Assembly: GCA_009785015.1 (NCBI GenBank)
Contig: WQXD01000019.1
Location: 1-27,104, forward strand
From: Oscillospiraceae bacterium
Lineage (GTDB): Bacteria; Bacillota_A; Clostridia; Oscillospirales; WRJC01
Reading direction: 5' to 3'
Length of the DNA stretch: 27,104 bases
The notes beneath the pieces were generated by a model, which saw nothing but the letters and a program-made list of their open reading frames with translations, was not told the origin of the DNA and searched no databases. Position numbers and translations under genes: made by a program. Below, piece by piece: positions 7,419 through 15,490 of this stretch (position 1 is the first letter of the stretch; each line of letters starts with the position of its first letter).

Positions 7419-8204
7419 ATGCCGGAGTATAAAATAGACTACAAGCTCGAAATATTCCAGGGCCCCTTGGACCTGCTGCTGCACCTCATCGAAAAAAACA
7501 AAATAGACATATTCGACATCCCCATATCCTCGATTTTGGAACAATATCTCGAATATATTCGCGTAATGGAAGATTTTGACCTGTATATCGCCTCGGAATT
7601 TGTCGACATGGTCGCAAAGCTGCTGTATATAAAAAGCAGGCTGCTTTTGCCGAAGCGGGAAAACGAACCCGACCCGAGGGAGGAACTCGTGAGAATTTTG
7701 CTGGATTATTCCGAGATAAAGAGGATATCCGAATATTTGTCGGAGCGCTTTGAGACATATAAGGGCAGATACGAGAAGCCCGAGGACAAAATTATCTACG
7801 AAGAAGACGAAAACTTTGCGGAAGCCCATGTCAAAGAAGCGATAAATCCGGCGGTGTTGTATGAGCTGCTCATGGCAATCGCCGCCAAAAAGCGGGACAG
7901 CCTGCCGCCCGCCATAGACTCTATAAAGATCTTGACAAGCAAAAAAAGCGTGACCATGGCGGAAAAGATCATTTCAATCGTCAGGCGGCTGTACAAATAT
8001 GAAAGCCTCGATTTTCTGGGTTTGCTGAAAAGCGGCGGAAGCGGCAGCCGCGACGACATAGTGGCCACATTCGCGGCGGTTCTCGAGCTACTAAAGACGA
8101 ACAGGATCGATATTTCCGGAGATAATATACTAAACTGCCGATTCACGTTAAACAAATCAAAATTACAAACGGGGGCCGGCAGAAGCGATGGAAGCGATGA
8201 ATGA
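7419..8204 (+). CDS. scpA: Segregation and condensation protein A (kleisin)
   Basis: Kleisin subunit of the bacterial SMC condensin. It bridges the SMC heads and recruits ScpB, and is needed for chromosome compaction and origin segregation. The 261-residue product opens with YKLEIFQGPLDLLLHLIEKNKIDIFDIPISSI, where the FQGPLDLLLHLI signature is diagnostic. The helical region VDMVAKLLYIKSRLLLP and the ILLDYSEIKRISEYL segment follow. The C-terminal winged-helix region includes the FAAVLELLKTNRI pattern that contacts the SMC cap. The start was set at ATG 7419 by its ribosome binding site. The end overlaps scpB by 17 nt, implying coupled translation and matched dosage. Confidence 0.95.
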   Translation: MPEYKIDYKLEIFQGPLDLLLHLIEKNKIDIFDIPISSILEQYLEYIRVMEDFDLYIASEFVDMVAKLLYIKSRLLLPKRENEPDPREELVRILLDYSEIKRISEYLSERFETYKGRYEKPEDKIIYEEDENFAEAHVKEAINPAVLYELLMAIAAKKRDSLPPAIDSIKILTSKKSVTMAEKIISIVRRLYKYESLDFLGLLKSGGSGSRDDIVATFAAVLELLKTNRIDISGDNILNCRFTLNKSKLQTGAGRSDGSDE

Positions 8205-8766
8205 TAGAAATTCAATGGAATCAGCGGAAAATATAATCGAAGCGGTGTTGTTTTCGGCGGGTGAACCCGTAAATTTTTCCGATATTCTGGATATCGCGGA
8301 AGATTTGGGCTTCGCGAAAGCCGATTTGAAAAATATGATCTTGCAATTCGCCGACGATTACAACGCAAAAAACACCGGGCTCGAAATCGTGGTCGCGGGC
8401 GGATATGTTCAGCTGGTGGCTCGGGCCGAGCATATAGAATACATAAAAAAAGTGCTGAAATCAAACGCGAGGCAGACCAAGAGCCTTTCAAAAGCGGCGC
8501 TCGAGATTCTCGCCGTGGTCGCGTATAATCAGCCGGTGACCAAAAATTACATAGAGCAGATGAGGGGCGTGGACTGCGCGTATATGATAGGCGCTTTGCT
8601 GGATAGGGGCTATATAGAGGAAAGGGGCAGGCTCGACTTGCCGGGCAAGCCGTATGTATATGGCACCACGGTGAAATTTTTGAGCCTCTTTGGGCTGTCC
8701 GATATTTCCCAGCTGCCGGAAATAGAAAAATTCAAAGGCGATATCGCAGGCGCCGAGGCGACTTGA
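8188..8766 (+). CDS. scpB: Segregation and condensation protein B
   Basis: Partner of ScpA in the SMC complex: a dimer of tandem winged-helix domains that binds the central part of the kleisin. The product has 192 residues. The first winged helix begins at ESAENIIEAVLFSAGEPVNFSDI. The second carries the signature LSKAALEILAVVAYNQPVTKNYIEQMRGVDC, followed by LLDRGYIEERGRLDLPGKPYVYGTT and FLSLFGLSDISQLPE, all typical. The ATG at 8188 lies inside the scpA end. ATGs at 8197 and 8215 are alternative starts, and no strong ribosome binding site decides between them. Translation is probably coupled to scpA. The next gene follows after 10 nt. Confidence 0.95.
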   Translation: MEAMNDRNSMESAENIIEAVLFSAGEPVNFSDILDIAEDLGFAKADLKNMILQFADDYNAKNTGLEIVVAGGYVQLVARAEHIEYIKKVLKSNARQTKSLSKAALEILAVVAYNQPVTKNYIEQMRGVDCAYMIGALLDRGYIEERGRLDLPGKPYVYGTTVKFLSLFGLSDISQLPEIEKFKGDIAGAEAT

Positions 8767-8776
8767 GGGGTGAAAT

Positions 8777-9409
8777 ATGGTTTTCGTGTATGTCATGGCG
8801 GGGATAACCGCGTTTTTCGCGCTGATATTGTCCCTACAGCTTTCCGTGCGGGTGTGTTTTGACTCGGAGGCCAAAGATGAAATGAAGGTTTTCGCCAAAA
8901 TAGGGTTCTATAAAATCCATATACTGCCTGCAAAAGAAAAAAAACCCAAGAAAATAAAGAAGCCCGCAAAAATAAAAAAAGCGAAAAAAATAAAAAAAAT
9001 CGCGGAGCCGCCGAAAGAAAAAAAGAAATACGCAATAGGCGAAATTTTTGATTTGATAAGGGAGATAGGGACGGTTCTCGCCGGCAGGTTCAAAAAGCAT
9101 TTTAAAGTAAAAATATATAAAATCAATGTGATACTCGCCGGCGATGAAGCCGAAAAAACCGCCATGCTGTACGGGGGAGCGATACAGTCCGCCTGCTATC
9201 TGCATGAGTTTCTGAACCGCAATTTCAAAATCCGAAAAAAAACGCACAGCGTAAAAATAATCCCGGATTTTTCCAAAAACCGGACGTCGTGCAATATAGA
9301 TATAAAGTTTTCCATGAGGACGGCGCATATGACGGCTATGGGGATCGCCTCTTTGATAAAATTCCTGAAATTTTGGAAAAATCCCAAAAAAACAACTAAT
9401 ATTTCATAA
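8777..9409 (+). CDS. DUF2953-type membrane-anchored protein (YtfI-like)
   Basis: A protein of 210 residues with one N-terminal membrane segment (VFVYVMAGITAFFALILSLQL). A strongly basic, Lys-rich linker lies at about residues 53-88 (repeated KIKKxxK units), and the C-terminal domain is rich in short strands. This matches the DUF2953 family, represented by YtfI of Bacillus subtilis, which is encoded next to gerW/ytfJ; the same neighbour is present here 16 nt downstream. The C-terminal pattern LYGGAIQSACYLHEFLN...VKIIPDFSKNRTSCNIDIKFSMR supports this. The function is unknown, but the conserved pairing suggests a sporulation-linked membrane role. The basic linker could contact membrane or nucleic acid, which is speculation. 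Confidence 0.8.
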   Translation: MVFVYVMAGITAFFALILSLQLSVRVCFDSEAKDEMKVFAKIGFYKIHILPAKEKKPKKIKKPAKIKKAKKIKKIAEPPKEKKKYAIGEIFDLIREIGTVLAGRFKKHFKVKIYKINVILAGDEAEKTAMLYGGAIQSACYLHEFLNRNFKIRKKTHSVKIIPDFSKNRTSCNIDIKFSMRTAHMTAMGIASLIKFLKFWKNPKKTTNIS

Positions 9410-9425
9410 AAAAGGGAGAAGAATT

Positions 9426-9899
9426 ATGGCGGAAACAAATTTGAGCAAAATGATCGAAACGGCGCTTGAAAATCTCAAAAAGATGACTGATACAAACACC
9501 GTAGTGGGGGAACCGATAAAACTCCCGGGGGGCGGCACGGTCATCCCCGTATCAAAAGTATCCGTGGGGTTCGCTTCGGGCGGAATGGATTACAGCAGCA
9601 AGGCCGCGCCCGAAAAAGCCCCGAATTTCGGCGGCGGCACGGGTTCGGGCTTCACCATAACCCCCATCGCCTTTCTGGTGGTCGACGAGAGCGGCGCCGT
9701 CAATCTGCTAAATCTGAGCGCCACCGCCGCCCCCGAAAGCAAGGATCTGATCGGGACCATCAGCGGGCTCGTGGACAAGGCCCCCTCAATGGTCGAAAAA
9801 ATCACGAAGATGTTCAAGAAGGAAAAAGAACCCGCAGCGGGCGAACAGCCTGAGGCGGCGCCTCTTCCGGAAGCCGGCGCCGGCGGCGACGGAGAATAA
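9426..9899 (+). CDS. gerW: GerW-family sporulation protein (YtfJ)
   Basis: Spore protein family needed for normal spore germination and lytic enzyme function in Bacillus. The 157-residue product shows the core pattern MIETALENLKKMTDTNTVVGEPIKLPGGGTVIPVSKVSVGF. A Gly-rich segment follows (NFGGGTGSGFTITPIAFLVV), then the VNLLNL segment, all diagnostic of the family. The C-terminal 35 residues are Lys/Glu-rich and then Pro/Ala/Gly-rich and vary between relatives. A GGGAGAAGAATT context supplies the ribosome binding site. It implies the organism, or a recent ancestor, forms endospores. The stop is 2 nt from the next start. Confidence 0.95.
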   Translation: MAETNLSKMIETALENLKKMTDTNTVVGEPIKLPGGGTVIPVSKVSVGFASGGMDYSSKAAPEKAPNFGGGTGSGFTITPIAFLVVDESGAVNLLNLSATAAPESKDLIGTISGLVDKAPSMVEKITKMFKKEKEPAAGEQPEAAPLPEAGAGGDGE

Positions 9900-9901
9900 A
9901 A

Positions 9902-10939
9902 ATGGCCGGTAACAATCAAAACAACAAAAACGACAACCCCCTAAACAATTTCAGCAAAAAGTTTTTTACCTTTCTTTCCGGTTACAGCACCAAAGACGGA
10001 AAAGGCGTGAAAAAAAAGAAAATAACCGACAAGGAGCGATACAGCCTGAAAGGTTTCTTTTTGGCCTATAAGTCGCAGTTCTGGAATCTGATAGTCGTAA
10101 ATCTCATATATGCGCTTCTGCTGTCCCCTGTGGTATGCGGGATATTGGCTTTCATGGGAATTTTCGGCACGAGGGCGTCCGCCCCCTCCAATATATTTTA
10201 CGCGCCCGTGTACGGGGCGCACCTGTGCTTTCCCACGCCCGCCACGGCAAATCTTGTGGGCATCTTCGGCTCGCAGGGCACGGTGGTGGCGGGAAACACC
10301 GTGACGAATACCTTATATATCATCGCGCTGTGCGTATTTTTGACGTTCGGCCCGGCAAACGCCGGAATGACGTATATTTTAAGGGCGTACACGAGGGGCG
10401 ATTACGCCTATCTGTGGCATGATTTTTTCAGCACGATAAAAAAGAACTTTTTCGGGTCGATAGCGCTCGGTTTTGCCGATCTTGCGCTTATGGTTCTGCT
10501 GGGCTATTCGACATATGTGTATTATATGACCCCCGGAGGCTCGAATACCGCTTTGTTTTTATTGATGTTTGCCATGTGCGTCATATATTTCATCATGAGG
10601 TTTTATCTGTATATTCTGTTGATAACCTTCAAGCTGTCGCCGATAAAGCTGATCAAGAACGCCCTGATACTCGCGCTTTTGGGCATCAAGAGAAATTTTA
10701 TGGCCATACTCGGAATTATCGCGCTCATGCTGCTGTATGTCGTCGTTTTCATATTTTCGATACCGTTCGGCATCATTGCGCCGTTTTTTATCATCATATC
10801 AAACGGCTCGTTCATTTCGTGCTTCGCCGCTTACCCGAATGTGAAAAAATACATGATCGACCCCTATTACGCCGAGCACCCGCCAAAGGACAAGGACAAA
10901 TTGGTCATAGAAGACGAGCCCATATTCCTTGACAGATGA
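9902..10939 (+). CDS. YesL/DUF624-like polytopic membrane protein
   Basis: Integral membrane protein of 345 residues with about six hydrophobic segments, beginning near FWNLIVVNLIYALLLSPVVCGI. The segment GPANAGMTYILRAYTRGDYAYLWHDFFSTIKKNF resembles the family core of YesL/DUF624 proteins (GPA.AG...L.....RG......DFF...K.N), which often sit beside sugar-uptake genes. It is longer than the usual 200-220 residues because of a polar N-terminal extension of about 60 residues (Asn/Lys-rich) and an inserted loop after the second hydrophobic segment. The function is unknown. Its ribosome binding site lies in the last codons of gerW (GGAG), so it is probably translated with it. Confidence 0.72.
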   Translation: MAGNNQNNKNDNPLNNFSKKFFTFLSGYSTKDGKGVKKKKITDKERYSLKGFFLAYKSQFWNLIVVNLIYALLLSPVVCGILAFMGIFGTRASAPSNIFYAPVYGAHLCFPTPATANLVGIFGSQGTVVAGNTVTNTLYIIALCVFLTFGPANAGMTYILRAYTRGDYAYLWHDFFSTIKKNFFGSIALGFADLALMVLLGYSTYVYYMTPGGSNTALFLLMFAMCVIYFIMRFYLYILLITFKLSPIKLIKNALILALLGIKRNFMAILGIIALMLLYVVVFIFSIPFGIIAPFFIIISNGSFISCFAAYPNVKKYMIDPYYAEHPPKDKDKLVIEDEPIFLDR

Positions 10940-10948
10940 TCTGTAAAC

Positions 10949-11953
10949 ATGAATGAATTTTTATACAAGCCCAAATACGCCATCACCGATGAAATTTTAA
11001 ATTTAGCCGCGTTGATTGCCGCCAAAGTGGATGTGCTGACTATTCAAAGCGGTATGGAGCAAAACCCAAAATTGCTGCGGCTCAACCGCCTGCGCTCCAT
11101 TCACTCGTCGCTCGCCATTGAAAACAATACTTTGTCATTGGAGCAGGTCACTGCTCTTTTTGAGGGTAAACGAGTAATTGCCCCTTTGCAGGACATCTGC
11201 GAAGCGCAGAACGCTTTTGAGGCATATAACCGTCTGCTTGAATTTGATCCTTATGACACTATGGATTTGCTGACCGCGCATCAAATCCTGATGAAAGATT
11301 TGGTGAAGGTGCCGGGACAGTTCCGTTTGGGAAATATAGGCGTGGTTCGCGGCGGGGATATTGTTCATATCGCGCCGCCCGCCGGCAATGTCTCGGGCTT
11401 GATGGCGGATTTAATTTTTTGGGCAAAAGAAGCTCCGGTTCACCCGCTTATCAAAAGCAGCGTGTTTCATTACGAATTTGAAATTATCCACCCTTTCCCC
11501 GACGGAAACGGGCGCATGGGCCGAATGTGGCAAACTCTTCTTTTGTATCAATGGAAAAAGATTTTCGCGTGGCTTCCCGTAGAAACGATGATACATGAAC
11601 GCCGGCAGGAATATTACGCCGCGATTGGACGCTCAAACGATGCCGACGACTGCACGGAGTTTGTGAGATATATGCTGCAGGCGATATGGGACACGCTTGA
11701 AAAGTACGCCGTGAGCGACCAAGATAGCGACCAAGTGAGCGACCAAGTGAAACGGCTTTTAGAGGTTATTGGAACAAAGACGCTTTCTGCCGTGGAACTC
11801 ATGGAACTGCTTGATTTAAAACACCGCCCGACATTCCGCAAAAATTATCTGCGACCCGCGCTTGAAGCAGGCTTGATCGAAATGACCCTGCCGCAAAAAC
11901 CGAACGCCCGCGGACAGAAGTATTGCAGGAAAAGCGGAGGCGACGGAAAATGA
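10949..11953 (+). CDS. Fic-domain protein, class II layout with C-terminal winged helix
   Basis: Fic proteins transfer AMP or other phosphate-linked groups from nucleotides to target proteins. The 334-residue product has the full active-site motif HPFPDGNGRMGR with catalytic His181. An N-terminal inhibitory-helix motif SLAIEN (Ser54, Glu58, Asn59) matches the (S/T)xxxE(G/N) rule for class II self-inhibited Fic proteins. A linker of three SDQ units (residues 256-267) leads to a winged-helix-like C-terminal domain, as in many stand-alone Fic proteins. No separate antitoxin is encoded beside it. Arginine is encoded almost only by CGN codons (about 17 of 19), while the neighbouring YesL-like gene uses mostly AGA/AGG. 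No clear ribosome binding site precedes the ATG. Both points suggest an acquired gene. Targets are unknown. Confidence 0.93.
   Translation: MNEFLYKPKYAITDEILNLAALIAAKVDVLTIQSGMEQNPKLLRLNRLRSIHSSLAIENNTLSLEQVTALFEGKRVIAPLQDICEAQNAFEAYNRLLEFDPYDTMDLLTAHQILMKDLVKVPGQFRLGNIGVVRGGDIVHIAPPAGNVSGLMADLIFWAKEAPVHPLIKSSVFHYEFEIIHPFPDGNGRMGRMWQTLLLYQWKKIFAWLPVETMIHERRQEYYAAIGRSNDADDCTEFVRYMLQAIWDTLEKYAVSDQDSDQVSDQVKRLLEVIGTKTLSAVELMELLDLKHRPTFRKNYLRPALEAGLIEMTLPQKPNARGQKYCRKSGGDGK
11714..11749 (+). repeat. Three tandem 12-nt units inside the Fic gene
   Basis: AGCGACCAAG followed by AT, TG and TG is repeated three times in frame, encoding SDQD-SDQV-SDQV between the Fic core and the C-terminal winged helix. 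Units of this kind occur as linkers in Fic-type proteins and can change number by slippage without shifting the frame. Confidence 0.85.
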
Positions 11954-11963
11954 ATTGGTTACA

Positions 11964-14015
11964 TCACCCGAACACCTTGCCGCCCGCTCTGCTTTTTGGC
12001 AGTATTATGCGGGCGATGACCGCCGCCGCTTCGGCGCGCGTGATGCTGCCGTTTGGATTGAATGTGCCTTTATCGTCGCTTCCCGTCAGAACGCCCGCTT
12101 CATACAGCGCGATTATTTCAGCGTGATATTTTGTGCCGCTGTTCACATCCGGCAGAGATTTCACCGTGTTGACCGCCGCGAGCTCCCCCTGAGGCACCGA
12201 ACGCGAGAAGATATACGCCATTTCGGCGCGGGTCGCCGATTTGGCGTAATCCGGAAAAGTCCCGGCGTCGATTATGTTTTTTCCTTCGGCGTAATCCGCG
12301 TAAACCTGATACCACTCGCCGCCCCGCGCCGCAAATTCGCCTGTGCCGCCGTTATAGATGTCATGTATGCGCGCCGCTATGGCGACAGCCTCGGCAATTG
12401 TGATATCCCCGTTTGGCTTGAAAGTATCCGCGCCGCTTCCCTGCATGAGCCCGTACTCATAAACTGTGGCTACGGACTTTTCTTTGTTTTGGCCGTACCA
12501 GTCGTTTTCGTTCACGTCGGAAAACAGCCCGGAGCGGTAAGTTTTGGTTTTTTTGAAATTTAAAATGGGCGACGGCGCCAAAGAGTTTATTCCCATTCCG
12601 GCGCACTGCGGATTAGCCGGCATATAACGGGCGTCGAGCTCGGGATCGGCTTCAATGGAGCCTTCGCCGCCGATATGCGCCTGCCAGGCGGAAAGATTTG
12701 CGTTTTTAAGTTCGCTTTGCGGGCGCCGGTCGTCAAACGACGCTTTTTTTCCGGCGATATAATAACAGTTGTCGTTCATCACCGGATTTCCCTCCAGAGC
12801 GGAAAGGGGGCCCAGCTGATCGTTGTCGTCATAACGGATTTCTATCATAGGGCACATAAACGCCGCCGGCTGGCTTATGATGTTATGGTGGATATTCGGA
12901 TTTACATTGGCGGGACGGCCGGCATAGTCCTCCCAGTCCTGATATGTGAGGCCGAAATATATTGCGCTGTGATATTTTCCGGGACCGTTATCCACATCGA
13001 CCAGCGTATTGTTGTAAATCTGAGCGTCTTTTGAGCCGTACAGACCGATACCCTCCCAGCCCGTGCCGACGATTAGATTGTTTCTGACGACGCCCCGGAT
13101 ATTTTCATAATATTTAGGATTTGCCATGGTGTCAAACCATTCCGGGCTGGTGTCGAAACCGACCATGATCCCCGCTCCGTATATGCGCTCGATAAAATTG
13201 GACTCGATCAGCACATCGGCCGCTCCGCCTTTGGCGTAGATCCCTGTGCCGCCGATATCGTGGATGTGGTTGTTTTGCACCGTCATTTTATGCCCGTTCA
13301 CATTGTCGATGCCCTCGGCGTTCGCTTCCCCGTAAAGCCAGTAGGGCTTGCCCGCTTCCGCCCGCCCCGAGTTATATATCTCGTTATGGCGTATCGTGAT
13401 GTTGCTGCAGCCGGGTTTGACTTTCACGACGTCATATTTCGAATCGTGCAGCACGCAGTCCTCAATTATGATATCGGACGCCCCGTAAGTAAACGGGTCG
13501 TCCGGATCCCATCTGAATGTGGTTTCCACACAAACGGCGTAAAATCCCCCAATCACCTCGACCCCCTGCAGTCTGCCGCCCGACGAGCCGACGTCGAAAT
13601 AGACCCCGGAGTCCTGATCGTGGCCGATGTCGTGTTTGGTCAGGTCGATAACCGCCCATTCGCCTTTTGCGGATTTGATCGTGATATTCGGTTTCCGGAT
13701 TCGGACGTTGACCCCTTCGCTGTATGTGCCGCCACGCAAAATCACGGTGCCGCCGGGTTTGGCTGTCTCTAAGGCGGCGTTGATACTTTTATACGGTTTG
13801 CCGGCGGAACCGGTCGCCGAAGAGTCGTCGCCCTTCGGGGAGACATAGATGCCGTTTGCGGGGTCAATGTCAAAGTTGCCGCGCGGGCCGACGCCAAACG
13901 GCAAAGCCGGAACGGCGGTTTTTGCCGCTGTGGGCGCGGCTATGGGCGATACGAACAAAATAGCCGCCGCCAGCAGGGATAACAGGATTTTCTTTGAGTT
14001 TGTTTTGAGTTTCAT
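11964..14015 (-). CDS. SLH-anchored right-handed parallel beta-helix protein
   Basis: Predicted secreted surface protein of 683 residues. The signal peptide covers about 1-31 (ILLSLLAAAILFVSPIAAPTAA). A DUF1565/pectate-lyase-like start follows at about 50-125 (GIYVSPKGDDSSATGSAGKPYKSINAAL). Next is a right-handed beta-helix of repeated rungs with Asn ladders (IIIEDCVLHDSKYDVV, ITIRHNEIYNSG, MTVQNNHIHDIGGTGIY, VLIESNFIERIYGAGI) to about residue 440. Three C-terminal SLH domains lie at about 495-555, 565-610 and 618-670. Such folds bind or cleave polysaccharides, often uronates; the catalytic residues cannot be assigned by eye. Its start overlaps the sulfatase stop by 4 nt (ATGA). It converges on the Fic gene with a 10-nt gap and no visible terminator. 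Confidence 0.9.
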   Translation of the reverse strand: MKLKTNSKKILLSLLAAAILFVSPIAAPTAAKTAVPALPFGVGPRGNFDIDPANGIYVSPKGDDSSATGSAGKPYKSINAALETAKPGGTVILRGGTYSEGVNVRIRKPNITIKSAKGEWAVIDLTKHDIGHDQDSGVYFDVGSSGGRLQGVEVIGGFYAVCVETTFRWDPDDPFTYGASDIIIEDCVLHDSKYDVVKVKPGCSNITIRHNEIYNSGRAEAGKPYWLYGEANAEGIDNVNGHKMTVQNNHIHDIGGTGIYAKGGAADVLIESNFIERIYGAGIMVGFDTSPEWFDTMANPKYYENIRGVVRNNLIVGTGWEGIGLYGSKDAQIYNNTLVDVDNGPGKYHSAIYFGLTYQDWEDYAGRPANVNPNIHHNIISQPAAFMCPMIEIRYDDNDQLGPLSALEGNPVMNDNCYYIAGKKASFDDRRPQSELKNANLSAWQAHIGGEGSIEADPELDARYMPANPQCAGMGINSLAPSPILNFKKTKTYRSGLFSDVNENDWYGQNKEKSVATVYEYGLMQGSGADTFKPNGDITIAEAVAIAARIHDIYNGGTGEFAARGGEWYQVYADYAEGKNIIDAGTFPDYAKSATRAEMAYIFSRSVPQGELAAVNTVKSLPDVNSGTKYHAEIIALYEAGVLTGSDDKGTFNPNGSITRAEAAAVIARIILPKSRAGGKVFG

Positions 14016-15463
14016 TCGATTTTCCCCTTTTGGTATAACCGGTTTTTGATTTTTTCGCGAAAAACATCTGTTGTTTCGGAATAACCGGCCGCGTTGAATA
14101 AATTGAAGCGTTCGCCCGGGTCTTTTTTCAAATCATACAGCTCCCCTTCCCCGCTCGCGTATGCCACATATTTGTAATCCCCCGCTCTCAGCATATACTG
14201 GGCGCGCGCGCTGTCATTCACGTTGAACTCCGCGAACACCTCGCCGGATATTTGCGCGCCCGGATCGAAAACAGATTCGGCAAAACTTTCGGCGTCCAAT
14301 TTTTCCGGCGGATTTTCCATATGGGCGAGCGGTTCGGGCGATACGGGCGAAGTGCCCGTAAGCTCGGCGAGCGTGGGATACAGGCCGAGCTGTGAAATCA
14401 AATTTCCGCATACCGCGTTTTCTTGTATAAATCCGGGGCAGCTCATAATCAGCGGCACTTTTACCGCCGGCTCAAACATGCAGAATTTCTGGTAAAGCCC
14501 GTGATCCCCATCCATTTCGCCGTGATCCGACGTGTAAATCACCAGTGTGTTCTCAATTAAACCCAGACTCTCCAATTTTTCATATAAATACCCTATGCAG
14601 CCATCGGCAAATGCGAGATTGCCAAAGTAGCCCGCCCGCGCCGCTTTGCGCTGTATTTCGGGCACGTTCGCAAAACCTTTGTAATAATTTTTTACATACT
14701 CCGGATAACCGGACAAATCGCCGGGCTCTTTGAGCCCGATATTTTGGAGGGGAAACATTTCGGCGTACCGCTTCGGCGGGTAGAAGGGGGTATGGGGCTT
14801 CATAAAACTCGCTGTCAGAAAAAAGCGCTGATCTTTGTATTTTTCCAAAAATTTCGCCGATTCGCGGGCGACAAACATATCGAGATGGTCCCCTTCGTCC
14901 AATTCGGAAGCCACGCGCCCTTCGGGGTATTTTTTTACCGCCCCGGCCCAGGGCGATATATTGCCCTCCCAGACGTCCGACAAATCGGGGAATCCCGCGC
15001 CGTCGTCGATCACGGTGGAAAAAAAGTGCCCGGTGAGCTGATGGTTCGCGATTTCGTCCGCGTAATGGCTCACTTTCGGGCCGAGATACATCAGCCAGTC
15101 GTTTATGCTTGTATAGTATTCAAAACCGTGGGTGCAAGAATCGTTGAAGTGCATTTTTCCCACAAGCCCCGTCATATATCCGAACGAATTGAAATGGTGC
15201 GCCATCGTTTGGTAGCGCCGGTCGAGCCGGTCGCTGTTGGTTATCACGCCCGTCGTATGCGGATACAAAGCGGTGAGCATGGCGTTTCTCGAAGCCACGC
15301 AGACCGGATAGGCGCAGTAGGCGTTTTCATAGCGGATACCCCTTCGGGCGATTTTGTCGATACTTGGGGTATTCACCGGCGAGGCGCCCGTGCACGACAT
15401 ATAATCGGCCCTGTGCTGGTCGGTCATGATGAGAAGTACGTTTAAAAATTCGGATGCCGCCAT
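14012..15463 (-). CDS. Cys-type sulfatase without signal peptide
   Basis: Type I sulfatase (alkaline phosphatase superfamily) of 483 residues. The N-terminal metal-binding pattern is LLIMTDQHRAD (Asp15, Gln16). The formylglycine motif is C-V-A-S-R (Cys55 to Arg59), the C-x-A-x-R variant of C/S-x-P/A-x-R, so activity would need an anaerobic sulfatase-maturating radical-SAM enzyme; none is encoded in this window. Further signatures are GLVGKMHF and YTSDHGEMDGDHG (Asp313, His314). There is no signal peptide, so it is predicted cytoplasmic and would act on sulfated sugars after uptake. It lies between a solute-binding lipoprotein and an SLH beta-helix protein in one transcription unit. A phosphonate hydrolase or other superfamily activity cannot be excluded. 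Confidence 0.93.
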   Translation of the reverse strand: MAASEFLNVLLIMTDQHRADYMSCTGASPVNTPSIDKIARRGIRYENAYCAYPVCVASRNAMLTALYPHTTGVITNSDRLDRRYQTMAHHFNSFGYMTGLVGKMHFNDSCTHGFEYYTSINDWLMYLGPKVSHYADEIANHQLTGHFFSTVIDDGAGFPDLSDVWEGNISPWAGAVKKYPEGRVASELDEGDHLDMFVARESAKFLEKYKDQRFFLTASFMKPHTPFYPPKRYAEMFPLQNIGLKEPGDLSGYPEYVKNYYKGFANVPEIQRKAARAGYFGNLAFADGCIGYLYEKLESLGLIENTLVIYTSDHGEMDGDHGLYQKFCMFEPAVKVPLIMSCPGFIQENAVCGNLISQLGLYPTLAELTGTSPVSPEPLAHMENPPEKLDAESFAESVFDPGAQISGEVFAEFNVNDSARAQYMLRAGDYKYVAYASGEGELYDLKKDPGERFNLFNAAGYSETTDVFREKIKNRLYQKGKIE

Positions 15464-15490
15464 TTTCGGTTTTTCCTCTTTTCGTTATTT

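Noticed and set aside
14744..15445. 233-codon plus-strand open frame opposite the sulfatase
   Set aside because: The sulfatase on the minus strand has its full set of motifs; the opposite frame is His/Arg-rich shadow sequence.
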